Below, piece after piece: positions 24,829 through 38,175 of a stretch of 64,000 nt of DNA. This DNA comes from Neolentinus lepideus HHB14362 ss-1. Taxonomy: Eukaryota; Basidiomycota; Agaricomycetes; Gloeophyllales; Gloeophyllaceae. Numbering within the stretch: position 1 is the stretch's first letter; the number at the start of each line of letters is the position of its first letter. The DNA lies in NCBI GenBank assembly GCA_001632425.1, contig KV425574.1:103005-167004 (forward strand), written 5' to 3'. The notes under the pieces were generated by a model, which worked only from the letters and a program-made list of their open reading frames with translations, searched no databases and was not told the DNA's origin. The translations under genes and the position numbers were made by a program.

Positions 24829-26560
24829 CTAGCGCACGGCTGATTGCGAAGATTTGAAGACCCTGTCGTCCACCTCGGGGCCTCGCCTTCCGAAGAGGTG
24901 CCGCTGGGCGTACTCGTTCCTGAACATCCCATGCGGATCAACTGCTTCGAGCACGCCGATGAAGTCATGGAAACGAGGATATAGCTGCCGCAGATCCTCA
25001 GGACGCAGGGGGTGTGCCTTTGCCCAGTGCGGCCGGCCTCCGTGTCTCCTCAGGACGTTCTCGAAGCGCTCGAATAATTTCCGATACGGTACTTTTAGAT
25101 TGTATGGCCTGGGTAGCGCTTGAGTTGCCGGGTAAAGGGGGTGGTGGGGGACACTCACTTGTATTGTATGATACCGATCCAGCATGTGCGCTGACCGTTG
25201 CTGGGAGAGAGCCATATGTCGTCTGCTTCCGTGAATCGAATTTCGATGGGAAAGTGCGGTCTTAGGCCTCTCGGGTTACTGTGTTCGTCCTGCAGCCAAG
25301 AGCGCAAGTCGTATAGACATGCCTTTGCTTTGTCGTACGGGACGGCCCATTCTGTGGTGTATTGGAGATACTTTAGAGTATGAGCGCCGGGACACGGATC
25401 ATCGCATAGGTACGCTCACCTTGCAATCGAGGTTGAAAATCCGGTAACTGTCATCGATGGAGACGACGGTTGCGCTGCTCAGCCAGGATGCAAGTCTGCC
25501 CGTCCAGATGTTCACAGGTGCAATATATCGGCCGAGGAACATCAGGAATTGGATCACATGGTACCCGACCAGGGTATTCCAGAACCAGCTGGTTGCCGAC
25601 GTTTTGGGCTGAGCACATGGTGAGTATCCGCAAAGAAGACGGAGATGATGTGATGCTACCTCGGAAGTGCGATTGGCCGCGCTCACCCGCAACGCATCGG
25701 CCTGGGGGAACCACCACAGACGAACGTGCTCTGCAGACGGCACGAGCTCATCGAGGGTGCGGAGCCCTTGATCGAACGGGATGGTGTATTGGGTCTCTTT
25801 GAGTCTAAAAGCGGGCTCGACCTCGAGCTGGATGGAAAGGATAAGGCCTGTGGTGCCTAGGCCACATATAGATGCCATGAACAAGTCTGGACGGTCTTGT
25901 CTGGAGCAGCGGACACGAGAACCGTCTGCGAGGAGGAGGACGAGGGAGAGGACATGGGTGGATATAACACCATAGGTGATGCCCGAGCCATGGGTTGCGG
26001 TTGTGATTATACCTGCGAGAGACTGGTCGGATATAGAGCCGACATTGATCATAGCCAGGTGGTGTGCTGCGAGCTGGTCATGGAGGGAGTGGAGGGTGAT
26101 GCCTGGCTGCGCCACAACATAGCGTTTGTCGGAATTGACCTGCGCGGCAAATGCCGAAATTATCAGAAAATGGAATATGATAAGATTAAATTCGGCGATA
26201 AATTCGGCGATAAAATTCGGTGCGATCGGAACCGCGGAACCGTCCACAAACGCGTACCTCGAGAACGCGGCAAAGTCTATCTGTCCGCACCATGTACCCG
26301 CTCGTGCACGCCAGGTCGCTCGGGCTGTGGCCGACACCCGCAGCGCGCACCGTCTTGCCCTCGCGCCGTGCCAGCTCCAGCACGAGCTCGCACTCGTATT
26401 CGTTTGTCGGCTCGAACACGGTCGCCGGCGTGCAGCCATACGTCTTGGCCCAGTTCGAGAAGCGCGAGCGCGGGTCAGCCAGTGGCACGGTAATGGGCCC
26501 GAGCAGGTCGCAGAGCGCAGAGAGCGGTATGTCTGCGAGTCGCTGGAATGCGTGCGACAT
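24829..26560 (-). CDS. ALO1: D-arabinono-1,4-lactone oxidase
   Basis: From 26560 (MSHAFQRLADIPLSALCD) the exons encode an FAD-binding PCMH domain: NWAKTYGCTPATVFEPTN, VRAAGVGHSPSDLACTSGY (GHS region for flavin binding), GSISDQSLAGIITTATHGSG and GLGTTGLILSIQLEVEPAF. The ALO domain follows, with YLQYTTEWAVPYDKA, RPHFPIEIRFT and GGRPHWAKAHPL, which contains the HWxK motif of aldonolactone oxidases. It ends KSSQSAVR and stop at 24829. The enzyme makes D-erythroascorbate from D-arabinono-1,4-lactone in fungal mitochondria, an antioxidant pathway. The intron at about 26148-26256 carries tandem ATCGCCGAATTT units. Confidence 0.85.
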
Positions 26561-27597
26561 GGCGAGATAATATGCTCAGACGTACCAGGGACATGACTCT
26601 TATACGATGCTGAAGCGCTGATGGCTGGAGAAATCCCAGCCGATCGTGCAGTTGCTCGGGAACTGCCGGTGGGCGGGGAGATTCCCGGCTGTGGTGGCAA
26701 AAGACGACTGAATCATGTCTCGGAGGGGCTATCGACCTTTGCAATCTCGTTGATGCCCGCAGAGCCGAGGCGTGATGCTTTATGCGGCAATATATAGGTA
26801 CCATTTCTGCACCAGTGGCGTCGTATTTTGCCAATTCCTAGCGCATCTGCTGCATTATCGGAGGAATGTTGTACGGCGTCTGTGGCGAGCATACCTTCTC
26901 GTCGTGACGGCCCTTTGCGGGGGTCCTTCTCTCGGTGTTACCTCTCTTCGATGTGGCGGTGGCTCCTCCAGGAACACCACCGCAAATCTATGGCCTTGAT
27001 GATATCGCACCCATGTGCTGCCCTGCAAAATTATTTCCAGCCCTCCTCTCCTATTTCGAATTTCCATCCACTCACTTTCTCAGCAGAATGCGTCTTCGCC
27101 TGCTCAGAATGCACCACCCTTGCCCACGCTCGCGGGAGAACCTGCTCTTCGTCGTACAGTATGCTACAAGCCACTGTTCTCCTGGGTCCCACGCAATCCT
27201 CGCATTCCGAAAGGCCCGGTCCGCCGTTCTGTCAGACCATCCGCTGAAAATCATCAGCGTTTAGAGTTCGGCAATCACAACTGCGCTGCCGTCCACTATC
27301 CTTAGATATTCGTGCGACGAGACGGAACCGGCCAGATTCGGACAACACACTCGTACCACAGGAGTGAGGCGGCGTCACGCCGGACATTCAGTATTCCACT
27401 GTTCCGCTCTCGTCGGGAACAACCGACTCCTCTCGCATACGCGACGACTATCGAGCCGTCAGATATACGTAGACTAACTTGGATCTCCTATCTTCCCCAC
27501 TAGATCCAGTACGTACACCGCTCCGTTAGGGACCATAGAAATCATCCGTAAATAATAGTATCCATACTAACCATACATGCGCGTAATGAAGCCTAAA
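26561..27597. other. Intergenic or unresolved sequence
   Basis: Several frames are open between 26828 and 27305 on the plus strand (one contains FACSECTTLAHARGRTC), but no frame keeps family resemblance and no splicing scheme joins them convincingly. It may be 5'/3' flank or a degraded gene. Confidence 0.3.
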
Positions 27598-30500
27598 TCA
27601 AGCCAAAAAATCGAATATCACCCGGCCCCATTCCTGTCCCTGATGCAACAAGATACCGCGCACCTCCGCGCTGTCCAATTCCAGGCCAAGCTCGAACTCT
27701 GTCAACAATCTTAGCGATGCGTGTCACGCGGCGTTCAAACATCTGGATACTCACCCGTGTAAAACCCATTCGAATGAGGTATATTTGCATTCTGCTGGAA
27801 GCTTGGCAACGAGGCAAGATCAACGGTCCATTTACACAGCTCCGTAGTTTCACCCTATTCGTTCATTCCGTCAGCGTCCTTCTCAAGGGCCGCCCGCCGC
27901 GCCACTTACTTCGTCTGTGTATCGCATGACCTTATCCGTGTCGGATGTATACAGCGTAGCCACAAAGACGTGATCTAAATGATTGTCGTTAGGCAGCTTT
28001 CAGAAGAACTACGGCTTTCAAACCTTGCGCAGATTGCGAGAACTTGCTACGATAGGGTTAAGTCGATCCGCAGGGCTTGCTATATACGACAACTCACCAA
28101 AATTTGGTCTTGACACGTTGCCTGCGCAGCGTTGAGATGCCATCGTCTTTCTCCGAGCTGGGAAATTACGTACCCTTTCCTCAGAATCGCCCCTTTAACG
28201 ACCAAATACTGCAGCCTGTCCGGACGTACGTTAACGTTTGAACTAAACTAATGGCGGCATACCCGCACCTATTGTCACAAATGGACACTCCTGAGTCATT
28301 ATCCCGGATATACGCAGGGCGCTTCATCCTGTCTTCGTCCTCAGCAGGCAGCTTCACCTGCGCACCGGACCTTACTCAGCAACCCAAGCACAAGACAGAC
28401 TGCGAAAGGGTACGAACTTTCATGATGTACGATCGTGGAACAATCGTGCTAGAGACTAGGGGACGCCGCGCTAATCCATACTGGGCGGCGCCTCTGCAGG
28501 TGGCTGTATCGGCGTCCGCGGGCCGGGCAATTGTCTTGATACGAGAGCTAAACCTCTCCTAAGCAGTGTGGTGGTTTGAAACATCATCAAAAGCAACCAC
28601 GAATCGGTGTACTCACTTCTACCCGCTTGAACAGGTATTCGCTACCGGAGAAGCCACCCACGAGGAGAAGAGCGTCAATGGGCTGGTCTGTCTTTCGGAC
28701 GTGCTCCTCAATTAGATCCAGCACCTAAATGAGAACATTGACAGTAAATTTAGCACAATCCGAAACGGATACAGTTTGCGACCAATGGGAGCTCGCATAC
28801 CTTATTCACGACGGGATCGAACACGTCAGAACGGAGGAGGACACCCGGAATAGCGACCTCGCCATTGACTAAGCCGACAGACGGGTCGTCCGTATCCTCC
28901 ACATTAAAGCATGTGAAATAAAACAGCTTATCTGCATAAATGAGTCACTGCCCATCTTCAAGCCCAATAATGGTATACCAACTGTCATCGCTTTCGCCCA
29001 TATACGTCAACTTGTCGGCTTCGCTGAAAGCATGCATAAAGTATGCCAAACTAGCGGGATCAAGATGGGCAGGATGGTCTCCCAAAAGATACTTTACGAG
29101 GTCCCGGAAGCGCAGATCCAGGAAAATGGAACCACAGTTAGCCCCCGAGCGTGCGCACATCTCAGCAATCTCGAGATTGGTCATCTGCCCAATTACTTTG
29201 TATGTTGCGAGGTCCTTGACAGATAAAATCAGCCTCGCGCCGTCAAGTATCACGATTCCTCTGAGAAAAATTACATACGACTGTACCTCCTCCGGCGTCG
29301 CATATAACAAAATTCTGATTCGGCCGCAGTCTATGTAGATCCGTCAAGTGCGCGCAGTGCACGGCGGCGGCCTCGGGCTCCCTATCGTCAGATGGTGAGA
29401 ATGAATTTGCAACAGGCAGTGCCAGTACTCGGTATACGAACGTGATGATCCTTAGTCGATCTCTCCAGTCGCGATCACCAGCCCGCGCAGATTGGACCAA
29501 ACCCGCTGCGATGGCAGCCTCTCGCATGATGTCACAGCCTTTCGCATCCCACGCGGCGGGTACAGTCAACCATACATCGGCAGAGTCTGCAGCCGCGCTT
29601 GATGTTAATCCAAGAACGAAGACAGGTCTTCCAAACTGACCTAGATCAGCTACAGCCCCAATCTCCCGAGTAATCTCTTCCTTGGCATATTCCCATAGAC
29701 ACGACAAAAAGTCTACAATCAAGTCCAAGGCCCTCTTACCCGGCTTTTCAGACGAGAGGGCTGCCAGTTAGAGACGAATTTGAGATGACATTACGAATAG
29801 GCACGAACTGGTATCTGGGGCAGCCTAGGATCTATCTCTCCATCATCTCGTAAAGCCTTGGGTTCTAAAAATAGCTTGAACCTGTGGGCGTGTCACTCAT
29901 AGTTCTGCACGGCACATGACAGACATCATACCATTCGCATCTCGTGGTGCCCGGCATCGGACTGGCATTCTTAGCCTCGAGCCCCCATGCGAGAACTTGC
30001 CCCTGTTCGTCATACAGAAGACAAGTCGGCACTTTCCTGAACGTCTCAAACGAGCCTGGCCATTGCAATATTTGTTGCACCTTGCCCGAGGCTATCCGCG
30101 ACGATCCATATGCCTGATAGACGTTAGGTCTTATTATTTCGCATGATAGCGCGAACACCACCACGCACAACACCAGAAAAGGTGGTACCTATCGATGACA
30201 TGAAGCTGATTTCCTGGATTACATGACTTACAACGCACCAAAGTCTATCGAAACTACTATTTTACCCTCGTCTGAAGGTGGCGAGAACGAGGCACCTTGG
30301 GCAGATGATACGACCTGGGGAGTAGACAGAGCCATGGGCGGCGGGGTTGTCCCTGGCCTCGTATAGGCGTGCACTGGGCTAGGTTGCAGTACTTGCTGAT
30401 TCAAGAGCGGACTGAAGGTATTCGCAGAGCTGTTGAACGGCGAGGGTGAGCCATTCTGCACATACGGATTGAACTGGGCCATTGCCGGCGGTGAATGACT

Positions 30501-30725
30501 TTGAGTGCCCCATGGTGGATGGGGTGACGATCCATTCGGTCCAAACTGCAACGCAGGAGGAGGCGGGGATAGTGAAGGGGACCGGAAGCTCTTCTCATTG
30601 AACTGTAAACCAGGGTGGGCGCCAGGCTGTTGAGTTACTGGGCCAGTGCCAAAGGGTGTAATTACAGTCTGGCTGTTCTCCTCCTCCCTCACTTCAGGCT
30701 TTCGCGCTGACCCACAGCAGCTCAT
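27598..30725 (-). CDS. HSP70-like ATPase, HSPA12-like fungal family
   Basis: The gene starts at 30725 (MSCCGSARKPEVREEENSQ) and ends at 27598-27600 after EWGRVIFDFLA, with numerous introns. The first 150 residues are Pro/Gln/Ser-rich low complexity. The actin-like ATPase follows: phosphate-1 KIVVSIDFG, VWLTVPAAWDAKG, REAAIAAGLV, ITEPEAAAVHC and phosphate-2 VICDAGGGTV. Adenosine-motif-like ALLLVGGFSGSEYLF is coded near 28650. The distant HSP70 resemblance with EPEAAA and DAGGGT, and no peptide-binding C-terminal domain, fits the HSPA12-like group expanded in basidiomycetes. The adjacent cysteines near the N-terminus could be lipidated. Function in these fungi is unknown. Confidence 0.8.
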
Positions 30726-33207
30726 GGATGTCGTGCAGCAGCAAGAAGGGCGTTGCTTGTGGCAGTGTGCTGTTCATTTCTGAGACTTATTCCTCGCCGT
30801 CGAAAGAGGCGCCGAGGCTGTTCCTGGGATGGGATGTTTATGGAAAGTCCCGTGCTCTATAGTGTTCGGCCGATGCCGTCGAGCGCGCACATTGCCACGA
30901 GCATGCTCTATGCTTCAAAATTGGGCAAATATTTGCGACGAGTTACCGGATCAAAGAAGGGGAACATAAGAAATTTGGAGTGAATTTGAAGAGAACCAGA
31001 CGATGGATTTGAGAGCAGCTGTGTAATTTTAGCGAAGTTCCTTTGAGCTATTTAGATGAGAATCATTACCAGGACTAGTGTTGCAGTGCACAAGATAGGT
31101 GCGTCATGAAGCGCACTGCAATACTCTGACCATACGATATAATTGGAACTGTATTCGTATCATGCACGACATCGTGCCTTCTCGATCCCACATCCGTGGG
31201 CCATCCGCTCGGAAAGTTGTCGAGGGCGGCGACAAGGAGCTTAATGAATACTGATCCTTCAGTAAATTACAATCAAGTTCCGGAAGATTCTCAAAGAGCT
31301 AGATCTCTCCCGTACACAGCAATTATAACATTCTCTTCGACTTCGAAGACGTCTGAGAAGTCTAAAATAGATGAAGATACTGCATCATGGAAGCGTTGGC
31401 GAGGTCGCGATTCAACGGGACAGTCCGTGACACACAGAGATTAGACCCGTGGCGACATCGGAACAAGGCACCTCCCGGGAATCCTGCGTGTATAGCACAG
31501 ATGGAACTTCGTCGATACTTCGAAGCTTCACATGCCGTCCGTGTAGACAGGTTATTTCCAGACTGGCTTACTGGCGGAGGACGGTCCTTGATTTGCATTT
31601 AATGGCTGCTTCCCATGTCCACGGCTCAGCCGTTAGTACTGCTGAGCATAGAATCGCCTGTGAAGACATCCTTGGACAGAGCTCCGTCCGTTCAGAGAGC
31701 TCGCTTAAGCCGTTGACCCAAGATCCATCGGAGAGCGTAATGGATACACTTCAAAGCGGACAGTCCCAGCGGATAGAGGTCTCCTACCGTGGCGAAGAGG
31801 CGCGAGCAGCTACAGGTCCACCAGTTGGCAGAGAAAGGGGTACTGTATTTCTCCGACTATCACGAGAGTGCCTATGCGCCCGGCTATCGATTACGTGCCA
31901 TCATGCTTGGTTGTCGAATTCGTGTCGCGTAGTGATGGTAGATATGCTGTCCGTACTGGCGGCGAGCCAGATATATCCTCGCAATTCGACCAGAGCTGTG
32001 GATCAACCTAGCGATAGCTTAACGTGAGAGCAGGCTGGGCACATAACATATAAGCGGGAACACCCCAAATCTACGCGAAGGCGAGGAGATGTAAAAGCCA
32101 AAATGAATTTAGTGTTGTCCGTCAGAGTGAATAGCACCCACCCAGAGCTCCTCTGGGAACGCTTGAGGTGCTGACCAATTTGTCCGTCGTCCGAGCAGGG
32201 TAATGAGCACGACATCGACTTGGGTTCTAGAAACCTGGACAGCGTGGTCGTCCTTCACAAGGTCAAATGGCAGGAACGCTCAGCGAGTCGGAAGTTACAG
32301 AAGGTGTGGAATTAGGAAATTCGTCAACAGAGTATGGCAAAATTAGTCTGTCTTCCGTAAGCCAGACCAACAGAGGAGGTAAATCGGGAGCTCGCAACGG
32401 TGTTACAGAACCGTTCAGGGTTGGGCGAAATTGTGAATGACTTTGCCATATCGAATAATGCAGCCTTGCGGTGGGATCAATGTATGAAGCCCAGCCAAGT
32501 CAGATCAGCGAAGGCGGAATACAGCCGTTACCAAAGTCAGTGAATGGGGTAGGAAATATGCGAATGAGGGGTAAAAACTTGACAGTGCTCGCCACTGAAA
32601 ATCAGTTGGCCATCCTATGCTATGGTTGTCAGCAGATTGTGTAGCGGCGCCTGTCAGCTGTGATCCAAGGACTCAGTACTCAGCGGCTGAAGACCAGGGT
32701 CGGGTCGCGATCATGCGGCAAGAGATAGACAACAAGCCCACGATCAATCAGAAGGATGTCAGTTATGCCTTTACTATGTCCAATGAGGGTTATCAGCGAT
32801 TGGCGACGATGAATTGTCCAAGGGTAAGGACTTCCCCACATCGGAGAACATATTGCGTCGACGCGCTGCTGCTGCTCTCACAGCTCCAGCACGACCCCTT
32901 CCGGATGTGCGTCTGAATAGCCTGCATGAGGAGTCTTCGCATCCAAGTTGCCGCAGGAACGAGAATGTTTCCTCTGATGTGATCCTCGTTCTGATGCCGT
33001 TGGGGCAACAGCTCGCCTCATCGCACGAAGGGTGGTCGATGCCAAGGTCTCTGCGGCTGGCAATGCGAACCATCTGCGCATATTTCGGAATACAACTTTT
33101 TTCTGAAATGTTGTGGGGAGTCGCAAGGACTCGTGGGTGGGAGACTCCGAAGGGAAGGTCGCATCAGTTGCGCGCTTCCTCGCATTTCAGACTCCGCAAT
33201 TCATTCC
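30726..33207. other. 2.5-kb stretch without a supported gene
   Basis: Open frames occur (31449-32027 and 32814-33371, both plus) but are Ser/Arg-rich without repeated motifs or recognisable domains. A segment near 31820-31925 reads VHQLAEKGVLYFSDYHES in one frame and looks protein-like, but I cannot find joining exons. It may be a relic or an unknown small gene. Confidence 0.3.
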
Positions 33208-33578
33208 ATGGTGTCCACTTCCAAGCTCTCGAGGCAGTTGAACAGGATCGCTCTCTCGTGGCCCTACGATGCCTTCAGACCCAATCTGCAGCTGAAAACC
33301 TTCCTGTCTTCGTTGTCGACGCATCCCGGTCTTACCGCAGACGTAGTCGAGGCAGCTCGGGCTCTGAGTAACAACGAGATTTCGAAGCAGGTATAGCAAC
33401 CTGAAGTTGTCCGGCTCCGCGTTTTACTTACGACTAGGCACTACAGTACCCTTTACCTCCGAATTTGCTGAAGCCCGCATCAATGCCGCACCATTACACG
33501 CGTTTGGTTGAGGGTTTCGAAAAGAGCGCTAAGGGAATCGGCCGTCCTTGGTGGAAGGTCTTCTTCGGCATTTGGTGA
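33208..33578 (+). CDS. Small conserved protein, possibly mitochondrial assembly factor
   Basis: Two exons (33208-33390 and 33447-33578) code 104 residues. The N-terminus is short, basic and amphipathic (MVSTSKLSRQLNRIALSWP), followed by RPNLQLKTFLSSLSTHPGL. The C-terminal part, LLKPASMPHHYTRLVEGFEK and GRPWWKVFFGIW, has a tryptophan-rich end typical of small fungal mitochondrial proteins. The N-terminal layout recalls the Cbp6/UQCC2 cytochrome bc1 assembly family, but this is a weak impression. The frame closes cleanly and the intron has normal sites, so I regard the gene as real and its function as open. Confidence 0.55.
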
Positions 33579-34012
33579 TCATGGGCTATGCGGTCCGCGG
33601 ACTCCCTGAAAATCGTATCTTTCTCACTTTGTAGACACACGGTCGCTCAAGTTTCCTTTCGGACAGAAGCTCGAAAAGTTCCTTGACTCTGGCTCATTCT
33701 GGGCTTTATAGACCACCAGCGCCCTGTATTAATTTTATCCTGCATCTGGGCCAGCGAGCTCTCTCCGGAGTCTGCGGTCTCAAGCAATTGGTGCATGTAT
33801 CCAATGCAGGGTCGACCTAACAAGGAGATGTCCCGATAGCGCCATCGTTTGGCTCATCTACTACCACAGCATGTGTCCATGGGTACTTCGAGTGGCATAC
33901 ATACTCCGAGTGAGAAGCGCACACACGAAGGGGATAAACTACTCCTCGAGGATCTCGTCCTCGCCTACTCTCGCCTGATTATCGAACTCAATCAGCGTCG
34001 ATTCGAAATACC

Positions 34013-36617
34013 TCATGAGAACCGGCTCACCTTTTCTACCAGCTTGCGCCTATTCTCCCTCGTCTTCCGCTGTATCTTGACGAACTTGGCGAGTGGCGTC
34101 TGGTCGACCTTAACGTTACTCTCCCATGCCTCGACTTCTGCCATCTTCCCGGGGGCAAAGGTCACATCTTTGCGTTTCTGTTCCGTCCATTTCACATTCT
34201 CCTCGACCCTTTCAATGAGACCTTTTATAACGCTGATCTCCTTGCCCGATGGTCCCCTTGATCCAGCGGTCTTCGAGGCCTTCAAAGACTTTCGTAAGGC
34301 TGTGACGACGGCGAAGGCGATCTCGGGTAATGCTATACTTGATACCACGGGTCTCATCGCGAACCACTCTGTCAGGAGATACGTTGCCTCCTCTGTGAGG
34401 CCTTCGGCATAGACCCGGGTTTTAAGGTACTGCTGTGGGGCCCGGATATTTGTCTCCATGTCCAGGGGTCGTAATGTGGACGCCTTCTTGGAGTGCGAGG
34501 GGGATAATGCAGTATTGATGATGGAGACGAGATACGGGGAAAGGGGGATGTAGATCCCCGTATGCCGTATCAGGTGCAGAAGAGAGCGCACTAATTGCAG
34601 GTGGAAAGGATATGAACGCGAAGCAGATATTAATCTACGTCCAAACCATGAGTTGCGCGACCCCACTGAAACATGAGCAATACCTACTTCATGGCTCCCA
34701 GCGTAACTTGCACGAGAGGATATATCAGCGGCTTCAGCTCGCTTTCACCCTCCCCGTTCTCTAAACGAGCGTCAGTATCGCACGCCCTGGCCAAGACTAT
34801 ACACCAGAAATCGATGCTGTGCACATATTGCCAGTTATACACCAGTTTATATCCCTCCTATACGCCAGCTTAGTAGCTTACACCGCCGACCGGGCGTCCA
34901 CTAACCTTAGTCTTCACTTTCATGCTATTTCGGAGGTGGATAGCAAGTTGCCGGATGTAGCCGAAGGCGTGTTGGTACGCCGCGCCCTGCGCGAACGGCA
35001 GACAGTAAATCTCTGAAGCAGAATTTTTCATTAGGTTGATGGACGGAAGTGTATGCGCAGACGTCGACTTGGAGCTGCGAACGAGGGTAAGGTATGTCCC
35101 CTACATAAACCACTTCAGTCAAGACTCCTCGGCCAGCTATCACAAACGCACCTTGAGCACCATGTCCAATATGGATTCATCTGAGGCAGTAGATAGCCTC
35201 CGAATGGCAAGGAAGGCAGTGATACGCGTGCTGTCTTCTGCGCTTGACCACAGATCCAAGCAAGTCTGCATATATGCGTCATGACATAGGCGACGGTCGT
35301 TATACGTGCCCGCCTACCTTCAGATACAGCTTCACCGCCTTCCGACTACTGATAATGTACGGCACTATCTTGGCCGTCTCTGCTACAGCGAGTCTGACCA
35401 TGTCCTGCTCCGTGAGCTGGGTTATGAGGTGAATGGCATTGTGGAAATATGACAGGATGAGTTTTTGTAGCGCCTTTTGTTTTGCGTTTTGTGTAGGCGG
35501 TTTGCTTTCCGAATTCAACGATCTGGCTGATAGTTGTTTGTAAGAGACTCACAATCTGCCATTTTGGAGTTCCTTGTAGGGCGTGTGATGCTGCAGAACG
35601 ACAGGGGTATATCTTAAGGCGGTGGTTATGAGCTTGCTGTATACTGTGAGGACTACAGTAAACTTGAGTGCACCAGTCGGTTGGAATGTAACAACGAACC
35701 TGAAGAGCTATCTATTGACCACGCGACAGGAACGTCCTCGTTCATGTGTGAAGCTGCACGGAAAGCGATGAGGAGCTTCCGCAACGCTTTCAAAGAACGG
35801 TGCTATCTCCTGAATTAAGACAGAAACCACGGATCCTGTGAAACAACTCACATCAAGTAACGCTTTTTGCCATTTCGCCAGCTCCGTCAATGTTAATGAT
35901 GGCGCCTTCTCATCTGTCTCATCTCCCATAATAGCATCCTCTTCGTCTACATCATCCATCCCATCATCTGCTCTGAACTCGAGTAGTTCTCGGTCGTTCT
36001 CTTGTAGGTACTTGTAGAACTCCGGGTCCTTCTCCGCCAATTTTTGGAGTTCGAGAACATGTGCATCCCCTTCGTCTACGGAACCTCTCAGTGAGTGGGT
36101 CTTCGCATTGTCACTTGCACTGACCTTCGAGATCATCTACAGCTCCGAAATCGCTGTCGTCGTCCTCGAAACTGTCTTCGTCCCCGTCCTCGTCCTCCGG
36201 TTCGCTGCCAGAACCGCCTTCTAGCGAGTTGCCGTCCTGCATTTGCGTTAGACCGCTAAAGTAAGACAGAGCTAGAAGACCTGCCTCTTCATCCAGTGAT
36301 TCGTCCATGAACTTGGCATTTAATATGTCGTTCACCGAAGTAGCCTTGGATCTGCGTTGAGCCGTGAATGAGGGTTTACATTGCAATGATCAGGACCACC
36401 CTCACCGTGACGCTTTGGATCCGTCCTCAACTTCGTTGTCGTCCTCACTCTCCGACGCATGCAACATCTCTCTCTGCTTGCCCTTCACATCCTGTCTGCT
36501 CTTTTTCCCCTGGATTTTCTTCTTAATTTGCTGGTGCTTTCGCCTCGCGTCAATGGTCTTCTTTAGTTGCCCGCTCGCGGCAAACTTTCTCGCAGATTTC
36601 GGGGCCTTCCTACCCAT
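34013..36617 (-). CDS. NOC2: Nucleolar complex protein NOC2
   Basis: The start is taken at 36617 ([20 protein letters not shown]) because the conserved basic N-terminus begins there. Acidic linkers follow ([20 protein letters not shown]) and then the helical-repeat body: [96 protein letters not shown] and [18 protein letters not shown]. It ends in a basic tail ([16 protein letters not shown]) at 34013. NOC2 forms complexes with NOC1 or NOC3 that move pre-60S particles through nucleolus and nucleoplasm. The order of motifs and the acidic/basic ends are typical; the body is split by several short introns. Confidence 0.85.
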
Positions 36618-36835
36618 GATGATGCTGTAGGAAAAGCTAACACAGCAAAGTACACCGAGCAAAGCACGGCACAAAGCCAAAATTCTGTGATATGATCGAC
36701 GGCATTTAATTGAGTTGCCGGAAGCCCGTGACTGACGCGCTCGCGGTCGAGCAAGACTCTCGGAGAATCACAACAACTTTGACTAGTACTCCTGTTTCCT
36801 AGCTCTACCAACTACCGCTAGCCCCATTCTGCAGT

Positions 36836-37784
36836 ATGCCCGGCCCTGGTAATGCAAAAAGAAAGAAGAGGACTCAAGTCAAGAAGGAAAAACGCCGTGC
36901 ATCTCAAGAACACAAAGTACCTCACGAAGTTTTACGCGTCCTAACCCCAGTGCGCACTCCAGACCCTCTTTCACCGCGTCCAGAAGAGCTTGTGAAGATG
37001 CGCGCAATTATTGAAAGCGCGCTGATACCTAAGAGCCCATGTATTGTTGATCCAGGGAATGGACCACGAGTGAAGGATATGGATGTATTCCTGTCCTCAT
37101 CCTTCGCGGCACCCCCGGCCATGGACGACCCTATGTGCGCTGAATTTGCGCGGGATGAGGTACTTCAGATGTTGTTAACGGTCTTGCCAGAGGAAATGGC
37201 TATGGTGCGTGTGGAGAGTACTCGTGCACTCGCAGTACCACTTACGGGTAGTGTCGTAGGTCCTTTGGTACAACAAAAGCCGCTCGCGAGGGCGTATATG
37301 TCCGGCATGCCTGCGACTGTACAATCTGGGTGATTTGTTACCAGACCATTCAGAAGAACTGAAGCTATGGTCCCACAACGGTCAAGTCCCGGAACTAGAA
37401 AAAGAGAAGGAGCTCAGTGGTATATGTGAGTTGCAATCTATGACGGACAGATCCTCTTTACCTGATGATTACTGATTTTTAGGCTCCTCTGTATGCTTTA
37501 TCGCAGCCTCCTATAACTACCCAGAAGCGATACGTTCTACATGGGGCCGTACAGCTGAAGAGCTGGACGACCAAACATGGGAGTTCCTCAATACTCCAGG
37601 AGGTGGTCACGATGACATGGGATTAGGGTTGCTGCTACGCATGTCGAGGCTGCACGATTTGGGCCTTGCTCAGCTATGCTTCCCTGACGAGAATTTTGAC
37701 TCTGATGGGTCGGAGTCGGATCAAGAGATTGAAATTGAAAAATTCCATCAGGAAGATATGGATATTGTGTGCATGAGTGCATAA
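36836..37784 (+). CDS. Hypothetical basidiomycete protein with CPAC motif
   Basis: Exon 1 from 36836 gives MPGPGNAKRKKRTQVKKEK, a strongly basic N-terminus. A donor after EEMAM (GTGCGT) and an acceptor GTCGTAG restore the frame as VLWYNKSRSRGRICPACLRL, followed by YNLGDLLPDHSEELKLW. A second intron splits the Cys codon before SSVCFIAASYNYPEAI. The protein ends acidic and stops at 37782-37784. The CPAC pair may bind metal with other cysteines, but this is conjecture. No function is known to me. It is divergent from NOC2, with 218 bp between starts, so the two may share a promoter. Confidence 0.6.
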
Positions 37785-38175
37785 AATTATAATACCCTGA
37801 TCCTTCTGGTACGTGATACTACAGACTGTTTGTAATGTGGCTTACCTTCCCTGAAAACAGAATTTGGGACGACGTCACGAATATATCACAACTGATTTAT
37901 TGACTAAATATGTATTGTTTGCAGTGTAATGGATGGCTCGGACTCCTGCATACAGATAAGAGATTGTATACGTACTAGGAGGGGTGCTGCCCATGACTTC
38001 ATTACGTGCTCGGTCCACATTGTGTTGCCACAATTCCACGCCCACGTGCCAAGATCGTCTCAGTCACGTGTCATAAACGCCTGGCGAAGCGTCTCACGCC
38101 GACTTTTCCCCGCGTGTCCCCCTTTACTTCGAGCCACAAACGTCTTCTGATTTGCTCCATCTATACTATGTTGTA

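Noticed and set aside
25897..26596. Overlapping plus-strand ORFs of 156-198 codons
   Set aside because: Antisense to the exons of the D-arabinono-1,4-lactone oxidase gene.
32814..33371. 185-codon plus ORF MSKGKDFPTSEN...
   Set aside because: Ser/Arg-rich without motifs, and its 3' half overlaps in another frame the better-supported two-exon gene at 33208-33578.
33849..34412. 187-codon plus ORF
   Set aside because: Antisense shadow of the last NOC2 exon.
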